From: Peptococcaceae bacterium
GTDB taxonomy: Bacteria; Bacillota; Desulfitobacteriia; Desulfitobacteriales; Syntrophobotulaceae
NCBI GenBank assembly: GCA_009782825.1
Contig: WRII01000001.1
Span: forward strand, 62,001-126,000
DNA length: 64,000 nt
Reading direction: 5' to 3'
The notes beneath the pieces are model-generated. The model was not told the DNA's origin. It worked only from the letters and a program-made list of their open reading frames with translations, and searched no databases. This document shows, piece after piece, positions 24,158 through 32,559 of the stretch. Both the position numbers and the translations under genes were made by a program. Position 1 is the stretch's first letter, and each line of letters starts with the position of its first letter.

Positions 24158-25432
24158 TTGACAAACCATCATATTGAGACACTTTGCATCCAGGCAGGAC
24201 ATACCCCCAAAAGCGGGGATCCCCGGGTTGTTCCCATTTATCAAAGCACGACCTTCAAATACGATACATGTGAAGATATGGCCAGACTCTTCGATCTGGA
24301 GGCAGCTGGGCACTTCTATACGCGGCTGGCCAATCCCACCAGCGATACAGTGGCGGCCAAAGTTGCGGCATTGGAAGGAGGTGTGGCGGCAATACTCACA
24401 TCTTCGGGCCAGGCGGCAAGCCTTTTCGCAATCTTCAATATTTGCACGGCAGGGGATCATGTGGTCAGCGCCGGTCCAATTTATGGAGGAACATACAACC
24501 TCTTCAATGTCACCATGAAAAAAATGGGTATTGAATTCACCTTTGTCGACCCGGATGCGAATGAGGATACCCTGAGCCAGGCGTTTCAGCCCAATACAAA
24601 GGTCATGTTCGCGGAAACCCTGTCCAATCCTTTAGGCGTGGTTCTCGACATTGAAAAGTTCGCCAAGGCCGCTCACGACCACAATGTCCCGCTCATTGTG
24701 GACAACACCTTTCCCACACCTGTCCTGTGCCGCCCTTTCGAATGGGGCGCAGACATCAGCCTGCATTCAACAACAAAATATATGGACGGACACGCAACCT
24801 CCGTGGGCGGAGTGATTGTGGACAGTGGTAATTTTGACTGGACGCGCTATCCTGATAAATTTCCCGGCCTGTGTCAGCCCGACGAGTCCTATCACGGCAT
24901 CATTTATACAGAAAAATTCGGCCAAGGAGCCTATATCACAAAAGCCGTAGCCCAACTGATGCGCGACCTGGGAGCGACGCCCTCGCCCTTCAACGCGTTT
25001 CTCCTCAACATGGGCCTGGAGACCCTTCCCCTGCGCATACAGCGCCACTCAGAGAACGCTTTGGCCATAGCCAAGTATCTGGAAACCCATTCAAAAGTAG
25101 CCTGGATCAACTACTGCGGCCTGCCCAGCAGCAAATACTACGAATTGAGCCGAAAATATATGCCCAACGGATCCAGCGGTGTTATCGCCTTCGGGATAAA
25201 AGGGGGACGGGAAGCCGGTATCGCGTTTATGGATAAGCTGAAATTGGGAGCGATTGTGACCCACGTAGCTGACACACGGACCTCCTTCCTTCATCCGGCC
25301 AGCACCACCCATCGGCAGCTGTCCGACGCCCAGCTCTTGGAAGCCGGCGTAAGCCAAGATCTCATTCGCCTGTCCGTGGGAATTGAAAACGTGAATGATA
25401 TTCTGGATGATTTGGAGCAAGCCCTAGGTTAG
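24158..25432 (+). CDS. metY: O-acetylhomoserine aminocarboxypropyltransferase (sulfhydrylase)
   Basis: A PLP enzyme making homocysteine from O-acetylhomoserine and sulfide (Cys/Met metabolism family). The start is TTG 24158 after AAGGGAGG; the upstream in-frame GTG at 24116 lacks an RBS. 424 residues, normal. HIETLCIQAGHTPKSGDPRVVPIYQSTTFKYD is the typical start. YTRLANPT lies near residue 57. The PLP lysine is in SLHSTTKYMDGHATSVGGV (about 208), and the C-terminus has SVGIENVNDILDDLEQAL. It converges head-on with the hemolysin III gene without any gap. No S-box or T-box is seen upstream. Confidence 0.95.
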   Translation: MTNHHIETLCIQAGHTPKSGDPRVVPIYQSTTFKYDTCEDMARLFDLEAAGHFYTRLANPTSDTVAAKVAALEGGVAAILTSSGQAASLFAIFNICTAGDHVVSAGPIYGGTYNLFNVTMKKMGIEFTFVDPDANEDTLSQAFQPNTKVMFAETLSNPLGVVLDIEKFAKAAHDHNVPLIVDNTFPTPVLCRPFEWGADISLHSTTKYMDGHATSVGGVIVDSGNFDWTRYPDKFPGLCQPDESYHGIIYTEKFGQGAYITKAVAQLMRDLGATPSPFNAFLLNMGLETLPLRIQRHSENALAIAKYLETHSKVAWINYCGLPSSKYYELSRKYMPNGSSGVIAFGIKGGREAGIAFMDKLKLGAIVTHVADTRTSFLHPASTTHRQLSDAQLLEAGVSQDLIRLSVGIENVNDILDDLEQALG

Positions 25433-26146
25433 TCACTTGGGCAAGCTATAAAGCACAATGGCAAAAAAGTGCGTCACACTTCCGATAACAACGAACACAT
25501 GGAATATCCCATGCATATATTTATGTTTTTTACCGAGGCCGTAAATGATGGCCCCCGAGGTATAAAAAATACCGCCGAGGAAGATAAGAATAATCGCCGG
25601 CAGAGGCAAGATACTGGCAAATTGTTTGAGGGCTAACACCGCTGACCAGCCCATGCCCAAGTAAGCGATCATGGAGAATTTCGCATATTTCTTTATATCG
25701 ATGGAGTTTAGCGTGATCCCAAGCACAGCACACCCCCAGACAAGGGCCATGAGCCCCCAAGCCAAAGCCGGATAAGAGGGGCGCAGATTGCATAGAAGAA
25801 GTGGGGTGTACGTACCGGCGATAAGGAGAAAGATTGAGCAGTGATCAATAACTTGGAAGACTTTTTTGGCGGTGACAGGTTTTAAGCCATGGTAGAGGCT
25901 GGACATGGTATAGAGGAGGATGAGGGAACCGGCATAAATAGCTCCTGCCACGATGCTCCACACAGATCCATAGAGAATGGCTGCCGCCAGGCACAATGCC
26001 AGAGCGGCGAGAGACAGGCCGCCGCCGACGATATGGGAGACGGTATTAAAGAGTTCTTCACCTTTGGTATAGTTAGGAAGTTTACGGTTAATCAAAGTTG
26101 TACGTGTGGTGCGTGGGGTTCGCGATGCACGTGTTGAGTGTTCCAT
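25433..26146 (-). CDS. Hemolysin III family (TrhA/YqfA-like) membrane protein
   Basis: 237 residues with seven predicted membrane helices. The family marks are FNTVSHIVGGGLSLAALALCL (near 35), YTMSSLYHGL, a QVIDHCSIFLLIAGTYTPLLL block and a C-terminal YMHGIFHVFVVIGSVTHFFAI. The histidines and Ser/Asp of the PAQR-type metal site are present. The start ATG 26146 follows AAGGAGG at the right distance. The real role of this family in bacteria is unsettled (membrane stress or lipid hydrolase activity). The N-terminus has an arginine/threonine-rich run. Confidence 0.9.
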   Translation of the reverse strand: MEHSTRASRTPRTTRTTLINRKLPNYTKGEELFNTVSHIVGGGLSLAALALCLAAAILYGSVWSIVAGAIYAGSLILLYTMSSLYHGLKPVTAKKVFQVIDHCSIFLLIAGTYTPLLLCNLRPSYPALAWGLMALVWGCAVLGITLNSIDIKKYAKFSMIAYLGMGWSAVLALKQFASILPLPAIILIFLGGIFYTSGAIIYGLGKKHKYMHGIFHVFVVIGSVTHFFAIVLYSLPK

Positions 26147-26164
26147 GAGGGCCTCCTTACACAA

Positions 26165-26285
26165 GATAGGGTACCTGCTAACTTTAAGCTGTTAAAGGGC
26201 GCCTGTTAACTTTAAACTGTTAACGGGTACCTGTCAACTTTTTATCCTTTCGGCCTCTTTCGGCCTTTCGGCACGTTCGGCACAA
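26165..26285. repeat. Imperfect tandem repeats between two divergent genes
   Basis: Three copies of about 30 bp (GGTACCTGCTAACTTTAA-like) at 26169-26240, then TTTCGGCC / TTCGGCAC repeats at 26249-26284. No gene is seen in 26147-26354. Confidence 0.7.
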
Positions 26286-26360
26286 ACGTTATTCATTCAT
26301 TCTGGCAAGGCGTGAAAAGCGAGCGAAGTTTCCCCAAATAACTGAAAGCGGGTGATGCCC

Positions 26361-27524
26361 ATGCTATACAGGAAAAACACAAAAAATGGCGATCCTTTAT
26401 CGAGCCTGGGGTTTGGCTGTATGCGTTTTCCGAAAAAATTTTCTGAGACCCAGGATCAGGTGATTTATGCCATTGAACATGGCGTCAATTATTTTGACAC
26501 AGCCTATATTTACATCGGCAGCGAAGAAACTCTGGGCCGCATTCTGGCGCAGGGGTATCGTGACAGAGTGAATATTGCCACCAAGATGCCCCATATTTTT
26601 GTGAGAAAGCCGGAGGATTTTGACCGGATATTTTCGGCCCAGCTTAAAAGGCTGCAGACGGATCGCATCGACTACTACTATATTCATATGCTTACAGAGG
26701 GAAGCACATGGGAGAGGCTGGTGGGGTTAGGACTTCCCGAGTGGATTGAGAAGCAAAAGAGCTTGGGCAAAATCCGTCAGATCGGGTTTTCCTATCATGG
26801 GGGCAGAGAAGAGTTCTTAAAACTTGTGGACGCCTATGACTGGGAGATCTGCCTGCTGCAATATAATTTTTTGGATGAACATAATCAGGCGGGCAAAAGC
26901 GGCCTTCACTACGCGGCGGCTAAGGGGCTGCCCGTTGTTGTTATGGAACCCCTCAGAGGCGGCAAACTGGTGACCCATCTGCCCAAGAAGGTCTATGATA
27001 TCTGGGAAAAAGCGTCTGTGCAGCGCTCCCCGGCGGAGTGGGCTTTGCGCTGGGTTTGGAACCATCCGGAAGTGACAACGGTATTATCGGGTATGAATTC
27101 TCTGGCTATGATTGAGGAAAATATTCGTGTGGCCTCGCAGGCGGAGGCAGACACCTTCAGCGATGAAGACTTGGCGCTTTTTGATGAAGTCCGCGCCATT
27201 CTCAATGAGACGATCCTGGTGCCCTGCACAGGATGCGGATATTGCCTGCCGTGTCCGGCAGGGGTTGATATTCCCACCTGTTTTTCCTGTTATAATAGCA
27301 TACGCATTGAAAGCAAGTTTTCTGGTCTTAAGGGATATCTTATGCAGACCAGCTTTAAGGAGATCCCCATGAATGCGTCGCGATGCACCCAATGTGGGCG
27401 TTGTGAACGCCATTGCCCGCAAAATATTGCTGTCCGCCATGAGCTTAAGCAGGTGACGCGAGCCCTGGAGGGACCTGTTTATAGGGTGGCGAGGTTTGTG
27501 GGAAGGAAGTTATATGGGCGGTAA
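26361..27524 (+). CDS. Aldo/keto reductase with C-terminal ferredoxin-type domain
   Basis: The N-terminal TIM barrel (residues 1 to about 290) has AKR marks: LGFGCMRFP, FDTAYIYIGSEETLG, KMP, and YYYIHML. The C-terminal part has two cysteine sets, CTGCGYCLPCPAGVDIPTC (about 292) and CTQCGRCERHCPQNI (about 346), fitting 4Fe-4S cluster binding. It is a common fusion in anaerobes; the electron donor and substrate are unknown. The start is set at ATG 26361 by the usual LYRKN start; ATG 26355 is possible. 387 residues. It converges with map. Confidence 0.9.
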   Translation: MLYRKNTKNGDPLSSLGFGCMRFPKKFSETQDQVIYAIEHGVNYFDTAYIYIGSEETLGRILAQGYRDRVNIATKMPHIFVRKPEDFDRIFSAQLKRLQTDRIDYYYIHMLTEGSTWERLVGLGLPEWIEKQKSLGKIRQIGFSYHGGREEFLKLVDAYDWEICLLQYNFLDEHNQAGKSGLHYAAAKGLPVVVMEPLRGGKLVTHLPKKVYDIWEKASVQRSPAEWALRWVWNHPEVTTVLSGMNSLAMIEENIRVASQAEADTFSDEDLALFDEVRAILNETILVPCTGCGYCLPCPAGVDIPTCFSCYNSIRIESKFSGLKGYLMQTSFKEIPMNASRCTQCGRCERHCPQNIAVRHELKQVTRALEGPVYRVARFVGRKLYGR

Positions 27525-27530
27525 CCTGTT

Positions 27531-28424
27531 TTAATACGTTAACACCTCACAGCCGTCCGGGGTGACAAGAACCATACTTTCCCACTGGGCGGAAGGCTTG
27601 CCATCTGCTGTAGAGACAGTCCAGTTATCCTGTTTATCAACGACGACTTTAGCGGTTCCCATGTTGATCATGGGTTCTATGGTGAAGACAAGTCCCGGCG
27701 CCAACACCATGCCTGTTTTGGCCCTTGTGACATAACTTACCCAAGGATCTTCGTGAAATTGTAAGCCGATGCCATGACCGCCTATATCTTTTACGACGGA
27801 GTACCCGTTTTTTCTGGCATGGGTCTTGACCGCATGGCCGATGTTGCCGAGAAAGCTCCAGGGGCGAACCTGTTGTATCCCGAGTTCAACACATTCTTTG
27901 GCGACGGTGACAAGTTTTTGCTTGTCGGCAGATACGCGGCCTATGAGGAACATGCGGGAAGAATCTGAGAAGAATCCGTTGTAAAGAGTGGACACATCCA
28001 CATTGACAATGTCTCCGTCTTGCAAAATATCACGGCCAGAGGGGATGCCGTGGCAGACCACATTATTGATGGAGATACAGACGCTTTTCGGGTATCCTTT
28101 GTAGTTAAGGGGGGCAGGAATTCCGCCAAGCTCCTTTGTCTTTTGGGAAACAAGCTGATCCAGCTCTTGTGTGCTGACGCCTGCTTTCATGTGGCCGCTG
28201 ATAAAGTCGAGGATTCCTATATTGAGCTTGCTGCTTTCCCGGATTCCTTGTATTTGTGATGGCGTTTTTAAGAGGGAACGGGGTGGTGTTGCATAGCCTT
28301 TGGCAGCATACCTGGATATCAGGTCGTCGATTTCCTGATGGCATTTTTTATACTTGTGGCCACTGCCACACCAGCATTCTTGATTTCTACTCATATCGTT
28401 AAGTGGGGCGCGCTCAACTGTCAT
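27531..28424 (-). CDS. map: Methionine aminopeptidase with N-terminal SEC-C motif
   Basis: It removes the N-terminal methionine from new proteins. The first 40 residues have a SEC-C zinc motif (CWCGSGHKYKKCH), a known fusion in clostridial MetAP1. The catalytic pita-bread domain has YPKSVCISINNVVCHGIPS, DIVNVDVSTLYNGFFSDSSRMF (metal-binding D residues), GGHGIGLQFHEDP, FTIEPMI and the final metal glutamate in QWESMVLV. The start could be at 28436, 28424 or 28394; 28424 has AAAGGA twelve bases away. Unlike most Firmicutes it is not in the ribosomal adk-map-infA cluster. Confidence 0.93.
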   Translation of the reverse strand: MTVERAPLNDMSRNQECWCGSGHKYKKCHQEIDDLISRYAAKGYATPPRSLLKTPSQIQGIRESSKLNIGILDFISGHMKAGVSTQELDQLVSQKTKELGGIPAPLNYKGYPKSVCISINNVVCHGIPSGRDILQDGDIVNVDVSTLYNGFFSDSSRMFLIGRVSADKQKLVTVAKECVELGIQQVRPWSFLGNIGHAVKTHARKNGYSVVKDIGGHGIGLQFHEDPWVSYVTRAKTGMVLAPGLVFTIEPMINMGTAKVVVDKQDNWTVSTADGKPSAQWESMVLVTPDGCEVLTY

Positions 28425-28571
28425 TCTTACGATCATTCCTTTCTGTGATTTTATTATATCAGAAATAGAATTTGATTTCTCTAAAGCAATGTGATAGACT
28501 ACTTAAGCGTGAAAACGGATGTTCCGCTGAATGACTTTCATGAACATCTAGGCAAGGAAGGAGGGAACCAG

Positions 28572-28913
28572 ATGGATTATATCCGTATGATTGAAGAGAA
28601 ACAGATGAAGAAGGATCTTCCCTCGTTTCGTCCTGGGGATACGCTTCGTGTTCATGTCCGTATTGTGGAAGGGACTCGGGAACGTGTGCAGGTCTTTGAG
28701 GGCGTGGTGATCAAAATGCGGGGCGATGGCCTGCGCGAAATGTTCACGGTGCGTCGCGTGTCTAATGGGGTGGGCGTTGAGAGAACTTTTCCGCTGCATT
28801 CTCCACGCCTTGACAAAATTGAAGTTGCCCGGCGGGGTATTGTGCGCCGTGCCAAGCTGTATTACTTACGCGGCCTTTCGGGTAAAGCCGCTCGTATTCG
28901 TGAGCGCCGTTAA
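28572..28913 (+). CDS. rplS: 50S ribosomal protein L19
   Basis: L19 sits at the 30S-50S interface. The ATG 28572 follows AAGGAAGGAGGG; longer frames lack an RBS. 113 residues, with [28 protein letters not shown] and [19 protein letters not shown] and the final [19 protein letters not shown]. The usual upstream partners rpsP, rimM and trmD are not there, so this copy stands alone before rbgA. It has a strong hairpin after it. Confidence 0.97.
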   Translation: MDYIRMIEEKQMKKDLPSFRPGDTLRVHVRIVEGTRERVQVFEGVVIKMRGDGLREMFTVRRVSNGVGVERTFPLHSPRLDKIEVARRGIVRRAKLYYLRGLSGKAARIRERR

Positions 28914-28996
28914 CCGTTAAAGGGCTTGTGTGGAACGCATATCCTTTCGCAGGAACATGTCCTTTGCGTAAGGGACTGTAACTAAGGGGCTTAGTT

Positions 28997-29039
28997 AGAA
29001 AGGATAAAAATGCGAAGAACTCGCATTTTTATCCTTTCT
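28997..29039. terminator. Strong hairpin after rplS
   Basis: A perfect 19-bp inverted repeat, 28997-29015 and 29021-29039, with a five-base loop, rich in A/T with ATCCTTTCT on the 3' side. It lies between rplS and rbgA and can act on either strand. It is much longer than usual terminators. Confidence 0.7.
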
Positions 29040-29069
29040 GTTAATCCGCATGATAAAAGTGAGCTGACT

Positions 29070-29897
29070 ATGGATATTCAGTGGTTCCCAGGCCATATGG
29101 CTAAGACAAGAAAAAAGCTTATTGACCAACTGCGCTGGGTGGATATTGTCTTGGAGGTCGCCGACGCGCGTTTGCCTATGAGCAGCCGCAATCCGCTGTT
29201 GTGCGACCTCATAGGGGAGAAACCCAAGATTTTGCTGCTTAATAAAGCGGATTTGGCCGATGCGCAGAAGACTGACCGCTGGCGCAGCAAGCTTGTGCTG
29301 GAAAGTACAACTCTGGCGGTCAGTGCTTCGACGGGATTGGGCATGAAAAAGATTGTGCCTCAGATTGAGCTGCTTCTGGCTGGGAAAATGAAAGCGCTGG
29401 CACAGAAGGGTGTGCGTCCCCGCGCGGTTCGTGTTATGGTGGTGGGAATTCCGAATATTGGTAAGTCCAGTCTGATCAACCGGCTGACGGCTGGAGCGCG
29501 GGCCAAGACAGGGAACAAACCTGGCGTGACACGGGACAGTCAATGGATACGTGTACATGAGCGGGTGGATTTGCTGGATACGCCGGGGATGTTGTGGCCG
29601 AAATTCGAGGATCAGGAGGCTGGTCGGCGTTTGGCGGTTACAGGAGCCATTCGCGATGAGACTTTTGATGTGGAAGAGCTGGCTTTATGGTTGTTGGAAT
29701 GGTTGAAAACTTGTTATCCCCAAGAATTGGGCCGTTATGGCGGGCAGGAGGCCCAGGAGATTTCCCTGAAAATGTTGGGGCATCGGCGCGGCTGCTTGAT
29801 TGGCGGGGGTGAGGTAGATGATGTCAAAATAGCACACATCCTGCTGAAGGATTTTCGGGATGGAAAGATAGCTCGTGTCACGTTGGAGGAGTGTTAA
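29070..29897 (+). CDS. rbgA: Ribosome biogenesis GTPase A
   Basis: A circularly permuted GTPase for late 50S assembly. It starts MDIQWFPGHMAKTRKKL, typical of YlqF/RbgA. Motifs are in permuted order: G4 NKAD (58-61), G5 SAS, G1 GIPNIGKSS (about 128-136), G2 and G3 DTPGM (about 171). The C-terminal domain is intact. 275 residues, normal. rplS-rbgA adjacency is common in Firmicutes. The frame from 29010 is extended into the hairpin and is not the real start. Confidence 0.95.
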   Translation: MDIQWFPGHMAKTRKKLIDQLRWVDIVLEVADARLPMSSRNPLLCDLIGEKPKILLLNKADLADAQKTDRWRSKLVLESTTLAVSASTGLGMKKIVPQIELLLAGKMKALAQKGVRPRAVRVMVVGIPNIGKSSLINRLTAGARAKTGNKPGVTRDSQWIRVHERVDLLDTPGMLWPKFEDQEAGRRLAVTGAIRDETFDVEELALWLLEWLKTCYPQELGRYGGQEAQEISLKMLGHRRGCLIGGGEVDDVKIAHILLKDFRDGKIARVTLEEC

Positions 29898-29972
29898 TGT
29901 TGGAGGAGTGTTAATGTTGGAGTGTTAGCATTGGAGGAGTGTTAGCATTGGAGAAGTCAGCGTTGGAGGTGT
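29878..29972 (+). repeat. Tandem repeats of GTTGGAGGAGTGTTAAT-like units
   Basis: Five imperfect copies of a roughly 17-bp unit cover the end of rbgA and the gap to the TetR gene. Each unit has a GGAG core, and the last copy serves as the RBS (GGAGGTG) of the TetR gene at 29976. Confidence 0.9.
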
Positions 29973-29975
29973 GAT

Positions 29976-30617
29976 ATGGCCACCCTTAAACTCAAAGGGA
30001 CAAAGGAACGTATTTTTGATGTGGCGGTCAAGCTCTTCGCTCAAAAGGGGTTTGAGGCTGTCGGTATGCGGAGTATAGCTGAAGAGGTAGGAATTCAAGT
30101 TTCTTCGCTATATAACTATTTTGCCAGCAAGGAGGAGTTGCTGGATATGCTATATCACTATTTTGGCATACATAGACTTGACAATAGGAGTGCTGACCAC
30201 CTCATAAAGGAAAAAGTTGAAAAGGATTCGGCTCTGGAGGTTCTGCGAGCTTTGTCCGACGGGACTTTCGAAATTAAGGAAAAAACGACTAAAAAAAAGG
30301 CTGTTAGAATGTCTCTCCTGGCCAAGATTGTCTTAATGAGGGTGTATAGTGATGAAAAGGCCAGTCGCTTCTTTCGGAATGATTGGTACGGGAAGGATAT
30401 GGCGCATTTAAAGAAATGGCTTAATTATGCTATCGAAATAGGAAGGTTGAGGAAAACTTTTGATATTGAGACCTTTTCTACGTTTTTCTGGAGACAATTA
30501 ATTGCGATGAGGATATGCGTGTTTGCGGATCCGAATCATGAGAAAAAGATATTGAGTGAGGAAGAGAAGATTTATAATTTGTTTTCGAGATTACTTCCGT
30601 TGAAGGATCCTGTATAA
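29976..30617 (+). CDS. TetR/AcrR-family transcriptional regulator
   Basis: 213 residues. The N-terminal helix-turn-helix is clear: [51 protein letters not shown] (residues 10-60). The C-terminal ligand-binding part is all-helical with no recognised subfamily. It sits between rbgA and glyQ in the same direction, with no obvious efflux or enzyme target beside it. It may regulate distant genes. Confidence 0.88.
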   Translation: MATLKLKGTKERIFDVAVKLFAQKGFEAVGMRSIAEEVGIQVSSLYNYFASKEELLDMLYHYFGIHRLDNRSADHLIKEKVEKDSALEVLRALSDGTFEIKEKTTKKKAVRMSLLAKIVLMRVYSDEKASRFFRNDWYGKDMAHLKKWLNYAIEIGRLRKTFDIETFSTFFWRQLIAMRICVFADPNHEKKILSEEEKIYNLFSRLLPLKDPV

Positions 30618-30652
30618 TACTATTATTTTTTGTAAGGAGACAAAGGAGTGAC

Positions 30653-31540
30653 ATGTTGTATTTTCAAGATTTGATGATGCGTTTGAACCAATTTTGGGGG
30701 GAGCGGGGATGTTTGATTGTTCAGCCCTATGACTTGGAAAAAGGCGCGGGAACAATGAACCCGGCAACTTTTTTGCGGGCTTTGGGGCCGGAGCCTTGGA
30801 ATGTGGCGTATGTGGAGCCGTCACGGCGCCCGACGGACGGACGGTATGGGGAAAATCCGAATCGTTTGCAGCATTATTTTCAGTATCAGGTGATTCTGAA
30901 GCCGTCACCGGATACGGTGCAGGAGATTTATTTGGAGAGCTTGGAAAGCTTGGGGATTGATCCGGCGAAACATGATATTCGTTTTGTGGAGGATAATTGG
31001 GAGTCGCCGACGCTGGGGGCTTGGGGGCTGGGCTGGGAGGTTTGGCTGGATGGCATGGAGATTACGCAGTTTACGTATTTTCAGCAGTGCGGCGGGATTG
31101 ACTGTTTGCCTGTCAGTGCTGAGATTACGTATGGGTTGGAACGGCTGGCGACGTATATCCAGGGGCGGGAAAGTGTGTTTGATATTGAGTGGGCCCCAGG
31201 GATACGGTATGGGGATCTCTATCTGCATAATGAGAAGGAGTATTCGCGGTATAACTTTGAGGTGGCTGATGTGGAGGCGCTCAGGATTTGGTTCGATATG
31301 TATGAGAAGGAAGCTCAGCGGGTTTGTGAGGCGGCGCTGGTGCTGCCGGCGTATGATTATGTGCTGAAGTGTTCCCATTGTTTTAATTTGCTGGAGGCCC
31401 GGGGGGCGATCAGTGTGGCGGAGCGGACGACGTTTATTGGCCGGGTGCGCAATTTGGCGCGGATGTGTGCCCAGGCGTATTTGCAGCAGCGTGAGGAGTT
31501 GGGGTTTCCTCTTTTAAGAAAATCGGAGAAACCAAGTTGA
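30653..31540 (+). CDS. glyQ: Glycyl-tRNA synthetase alpha subunit
   Basis: The catalytic subunit of the alpha2-beta2 GlyRS. It starts [27 protein letters not shown], and class II motifs include [30 protein letters not shown] (about 56-85) and [24 protein letters not shown]. 295 residues, normal. RBS AAGGAGACAAAGGAG. No T-box leader is seen in the 35-bp gap to the TetR gene. Usually glyS follows directly; here a toxin-antitoxin pair on the other strand is inserted, so glyS is 1 kb away. Confidence 0.97.
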   Translation: MLYFQDLMMRLNQFWGERGCLIVQPYDLEKGAGTMNPATFLRALGPEPWNVAYVEPSRRPTDGRYGENPNRLQHYFQYQVILKPSPDTVQEIYLESLESLGIDPAKHDIRFVEDNWESPTLGAWGLGWEVWLDGMEITQFTYFQQCGGIDCLPVSAEITYGLERLATYIQGRESVFDIEWAPGIRYGDLYLHNEKEYSRYNFEVADVEALRIWFDMYEKEAQRVCEAALVLPAYDYVLKCSHCFNLLEARGAISVAERTTFIGRVRNLARMCAQAYLQQREELGFPLLRKSEKPS

Positions 31541-31558
31541 TCTTTGGAATATGGCATG

Positions 31559-31585
31559 ATGGCTGCCTGACTGCCTGACTGCCTG
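31559..31585. repeat. TGCCTGAC tandem repeat
   Basis: Three copies of the 8-bp unit TGCCTGAC/GCCTGACT lie between glyQ and the PIN toxin gene, near the edge of the insertion that separates glyQ from glyS. Confidence 0.8.
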
Positions 31586-31586
31586 G

Positions 31587-31997
31587 CTAAATCATATTAA
31601 TCAAGTGTTTTGGTGTGATAACCTCAACCTCGGTTCCTGCCTTGATGAACTTCTCGTCACGCGAAACAATATAGTCTGCATTGATTTTTTGGGCACACAC
31701 GGCAATGATCGCGTCTTCAAAGTCGGTCATGGGTAAGATGAGCGCGTCGGCACAGTCGTTTTCCGTCAATGGCGCAATGTTTATAGCAGTTATGAGGTTG
31801 CGGAGTGTGTCTTTGGTTTTTTCTGCGCCTTGTACCTTTTGCAGAATATAAAAGATATCTGTCAGACTGTTCGCACACATATAGGGTGTGATTTTCTCCT
31901 CCCAAATGAGCCGGAAAACCTTCCTGGCATCTGTTTCAAAATCCGGGTTGGGTCTGAGCGCGTCAATTGCGATGTTGCTGTCAATCATTACTTTCAT
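31587..31997 (-). CDS. PIN-domain toxin (VapC-like)
   Basis: 136 residues. The acidic PIN residues are in MIDSNIAIDALRPNPDF (D5), a central E/D region, and the LPMTDFEDAIIAVCAQKINADYIVSRDEKF motif (about 96-125). PIN toxins are RNases. It overlaps the upstream antitoxin gene by four bases (ATGA), the standard toxin-antitoxin layout. It lies inside the glyQ-glyS gap. Confidence 0.85.
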   Translation of the reverse strand: MKVMIDSNIAIDALRPNPDFETDARKVFRLIWEEKITPYMCANSLTDIFYILQKVQGAEKTKDTLRNLITAINIAPLTENDCADALILPMTDFEDAIIAVCAQKINADYIVSRDEKFIKAGTEVEVITPKHLINMI

Positions 31998-32260
31998 CGC
32001 AACAGCTCCCGATCTTTGTAAGCGGCGTCGCGCAGAAGTTCGTAATCCGGATCGTGGTTGGGATCATTGTATTCCGACGGAAATGGGACGGAACCGATCA
32101 GGGCTTCAAGCGCCTGTTGTTTGTCTGATTTTGAGGCTTTTTCTTCGCTGACGATTCGCCCGATCCGCTTACCACGCTTTGTGACAATCACATCGGCGCT
32201 TTTTGCGAGTTCAAAGTACTTTGCAGGATTTTCCTTTAATGTGGATAATGAGATGTCCAT
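31994..32260 (-). CDS. Phd/YefM-type antitoxin
   Basis: 88 residues. MDISLSTLKENPAKYFELAKSADVIVTKRGKRIGRIVSEE is the DNA-binding/dimer part of the Phd fold, and the C-terminal tail (about 45-88) would wrap around the PIN toxin. An RBS-like AGGAGGTCTGATATG precedes the start. It likely represses its own operon. Antitoxin upstream of toxin, with overlapping genes. Confidence 0.85.
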   Translation of the reverse strand: MDISLSTLKENPAKYFELAKSADVIVTKRGKRIGRIVSEEKASKSDKQQALEALIGSVPFPSEYNDPNHDPDYELLRDAAYKDRELLR

Positions 32261-32559
32261 ATCAGACCTCCTATGGCAAGTGAATTTGATATGTTTATTA
32301 TATCTTATTGGTCCTGTCAGGTCAAAGGAATTATTGTTCTTACGATGTCGGAAACAGGTCTGTTTGTCAATCTGGTAAGCTTCTGTATTGACAAAGTGAA
32401 GTGATCATGTCACACTAGTGCAGCAATCCAAAACTTGGAACAGAGATGAGCCGGTATAAGAATGTTTCATAAGGAAGAGCCTACCAGAAAAATGTATAAA
32501 TTTTCCTTATACTACAATGGAAATAGGCAAAAAATTACACAAATGAGGTGGGGCATAAA

